DNA of 6,021 bases from Frankiales bacterium (lineage in GTDB: Bacteria > Actinomycetota > Actinomycetes > Mycobacteriales > SCTD01). Positions 4,987 through 6,021 of the stretch are shown here, one piece after another (position 1 is the first letter of the stretch; each line of letters opens with the position of its first letter). The position numbers and the translations under genes were made by a program. The notes under the pieces are model-generated. The model did not search any database and had not been told where the DNA came from. It saw nothing but the letters and a program-made list of their open reading frames with translations. The stretch is taken from assembly GCA_025966295.1 (NCBI GenBank), contig JAOPVD010000137.1, positions 1 to 6,021 on the forward strand. The letters are read 5' to 3'.

Positions 4987-6021
4987 TCAGCCCTTGAGCT
5001 GGTAGTCCTTCAGCAGACCGCGGCTGATGATGGTCTTCTGGATCTCGGACGTGCCCTCACCGATGAGCAGGAACGGCGCCTCGCGCATGAGGCGCTCGAT
5101 CTCGTACTCCTTGGAGTAGCCGTAGCCGCCGTGGATACGGAACGACTCCAGCGTCACCTCGGCGCAGTACTCGCTGGCGAGCAGCTTGGCCATGCCGGCC
5201 TCGACGTCGTTGCGCTTGCCCATGTCCTTGAGGCGGGCGGCGTTGACCATCAGGGCGTGCGCGGCCTCGACCTTGGTGGCCATCTCGGCGAGCTTGAACT
5301 GGATGGCCTGGTGGCCGGTCAGCGGCTTGCCGAAGGTCTGGCGCTGCTGGGCGTAGGAGATGGCGAGCTCGAAGGCCCGGATCGAGATGCCGCAGGCGCG
5401 GGCCGCGACGTTGACGCGGCCGACCTCGACGCCGTCCATCATCTGGTAGAAGCCCTTGCCGCGACCGGCCTCGCCGCCGAGGATGCTGGTCGCCGGGACG
5501 CGGGCGCCCTCGAGGACCATCTCGGTGGTCTCGACGCCCTTGTAGCCCATCTTGTCGATCTTGCCGGGGATGGTGACGCCCTGGGCGGTCTCGCCGAAGC
5601 CGGGCTCCTTCTCCACCAGGAACGTCGTCATGTTCTTGTAGACCGAGTCGCCGCCCTCGTCGGTCTTGACGAGGGTCGCGATCAGGCCGGCGCGGGCACC
5701 GTTGGTCAGCCACATCTTCTGGCCGTCCAGGACGTAGTCGTCGCCGTCCCGCACGCCCCGGCTCTTGATGGCCGCGACGTCGGAGCCGCAGCCCGGCTCC
5801 GACATCGAGAAGCCGCCGCGCAGCTCACCGGTGGCCATGAGCGGCAGCAGCCGGTCCTTCTGCTCCTGCGTGCCGTGCTGCTTGAGCATGTAGGCCACGA
5901 TGAAGTGGGTGTTGATGACGCCGGAGACGCTCATCCAGCCGCGGGCGATCTCCTCCGCGACCTGCGCGTAGGTCAGCAGCGACTCCCCCAGCCCGCCGAA
6001 CTCCTCGGGGATGGTGAGCCC
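4987..6021 (-). CDS. Acyl-CoA dehydrogenase (C-terminal 344 residues; cut by right edge)
   Basis: The frame runs in from the right edge (GLTIPEEFGGLGESLLTYAQ) and ends at TGA 4989-4987. With a usual family length near 380-400, about 40-60 N-terminal residues are missing. An internal ATG at 5934 is not the real start, since the family sequence continues upstream of it. In visible numbering: SMSEPGCGSD (72-81), the FAD/substrate signature close to the PROSITE pattern; GQKMWLTNGA (100-109); RQTFGKPLTGHQAIQF (227-242); RIHGGYGYSKEYEIERLMREA (295-315); and IGEGTSEIQ (320-328), whose first Glu (322, codon 5058-5056) aligns with the catalytic base of medium- and short-chain dehydrogenases. It is a cytoplasmic flavoenzyme oxidising an acyl-CoA to the enoyl-CoA, passing electrons to ETF. 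The MGYKGVETTEMVL and GFYQMMDGVEVGRVNVAARA segments recall the actinobacterial enzymes linked to ccr-meaA clusters, hence methylsuccinyl-CoA dehydrogenase is possible. Other branched-chain acyl-CoA substrates are not excluded. Confidence 0.93.
   Translation of the reverse strand, partial: GLTIPEEFGGLGESLLTYAQVAEEIARGWMSVSGVINTHFIVAYMLKQHGTQEQKDRLLPLMATGELRGGFSMSEPGCGSDVAAIKSRGVRDGDDYVLDGQKMWLTNGARAGLIATLVKTDEGGDSVYKNMTTFLVEKEPGFGETAQGVTIPGKIDKMGYKGVETTEMVLEGARVPATSILGGEAGRGKGFYQMMDGVEVGRVNVAARACGISIRAFELAISYAQQRQTFGKPLTGHQAIQFKLAEMATKVEAAHALMVNAARLKDMGKRNDVEAGMAKLLASEYCAEVTLESFRIHGGYGYSKEYEIERLMREAPFLLIGEGTSEIQKTIISRGLLKDYQLKG

Overview
The window is very GC-rich, densely coding bacterial DNA. 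All supported genes are on the minus strand. Base composition, frequent GTG starts, short gaps, 4-nt gene overlaps and the protein families point to a high-GC actinomycete (Actinomycetota). I cannot fix the genus. No RNA gene, insertion sequence, CRISPR array or substantial repeat is visible. No stretch longer than about 90 bases lacks a gene.

Layout in the direction of transcription (right to left): (1) 6021-4987, an acyl-CoA dehydrogenase cut by the right edge. (2) 4911-2764, a large secreted DUF6351-family protein with a signal peptide and a GCSGG nucleophile-elbow-like motif. (3) 2673-2176, a small membrane protein of the general stress protein 17M / YflT type. (4) 2154-1573, a suppressor-of-fused (SUFU) domain protein. 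(5) 1576-518, a DUF2332 protein. (6) 521-147, a DCC/DUF393 thiol-disulfide oxidoreductase-like protein with a CxxC motif. (7) 80-1, the first 26 codons of a MaoC-family dehydratase cut by the left edge.

Two themes emerge. The flanking genes (acyl-CoA dehydrogenase and MaoC) look like the actinobacterial types found with crotonyl-CoA carboxylase/reductase clusters, so they may be the methylsuccinyl-CoA dehydrogenase and mesaconyl-CoA hydratase steps of the ethylmalonyl-CoA pathway. That assignment is inference, because both genes are partial. Between them lie about 4.9 kb of genes unrelated to that pathway. Genes 3-6 look like one transcription unit: gaps of 21, -4 and -4 nt, both overlaps being GTGA. 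A plausible stress-sigma (SigB/SigF-type) promoter, GTTC-N14-GGGTAC, precedes gene 3. If real, it would place three poorly characterised proteins (SUFU, DUF2332, DCC) in a general-stress regulon.

The most useful leads are the candidate stress promoter and coupled operon, the secreted hydrolase-like DUF6351 protein beside CoA-ester metabolism genes, and the apparent split of an acyl-CoA pathway cluster. Nothing here is clearly a new defence or mobile system.
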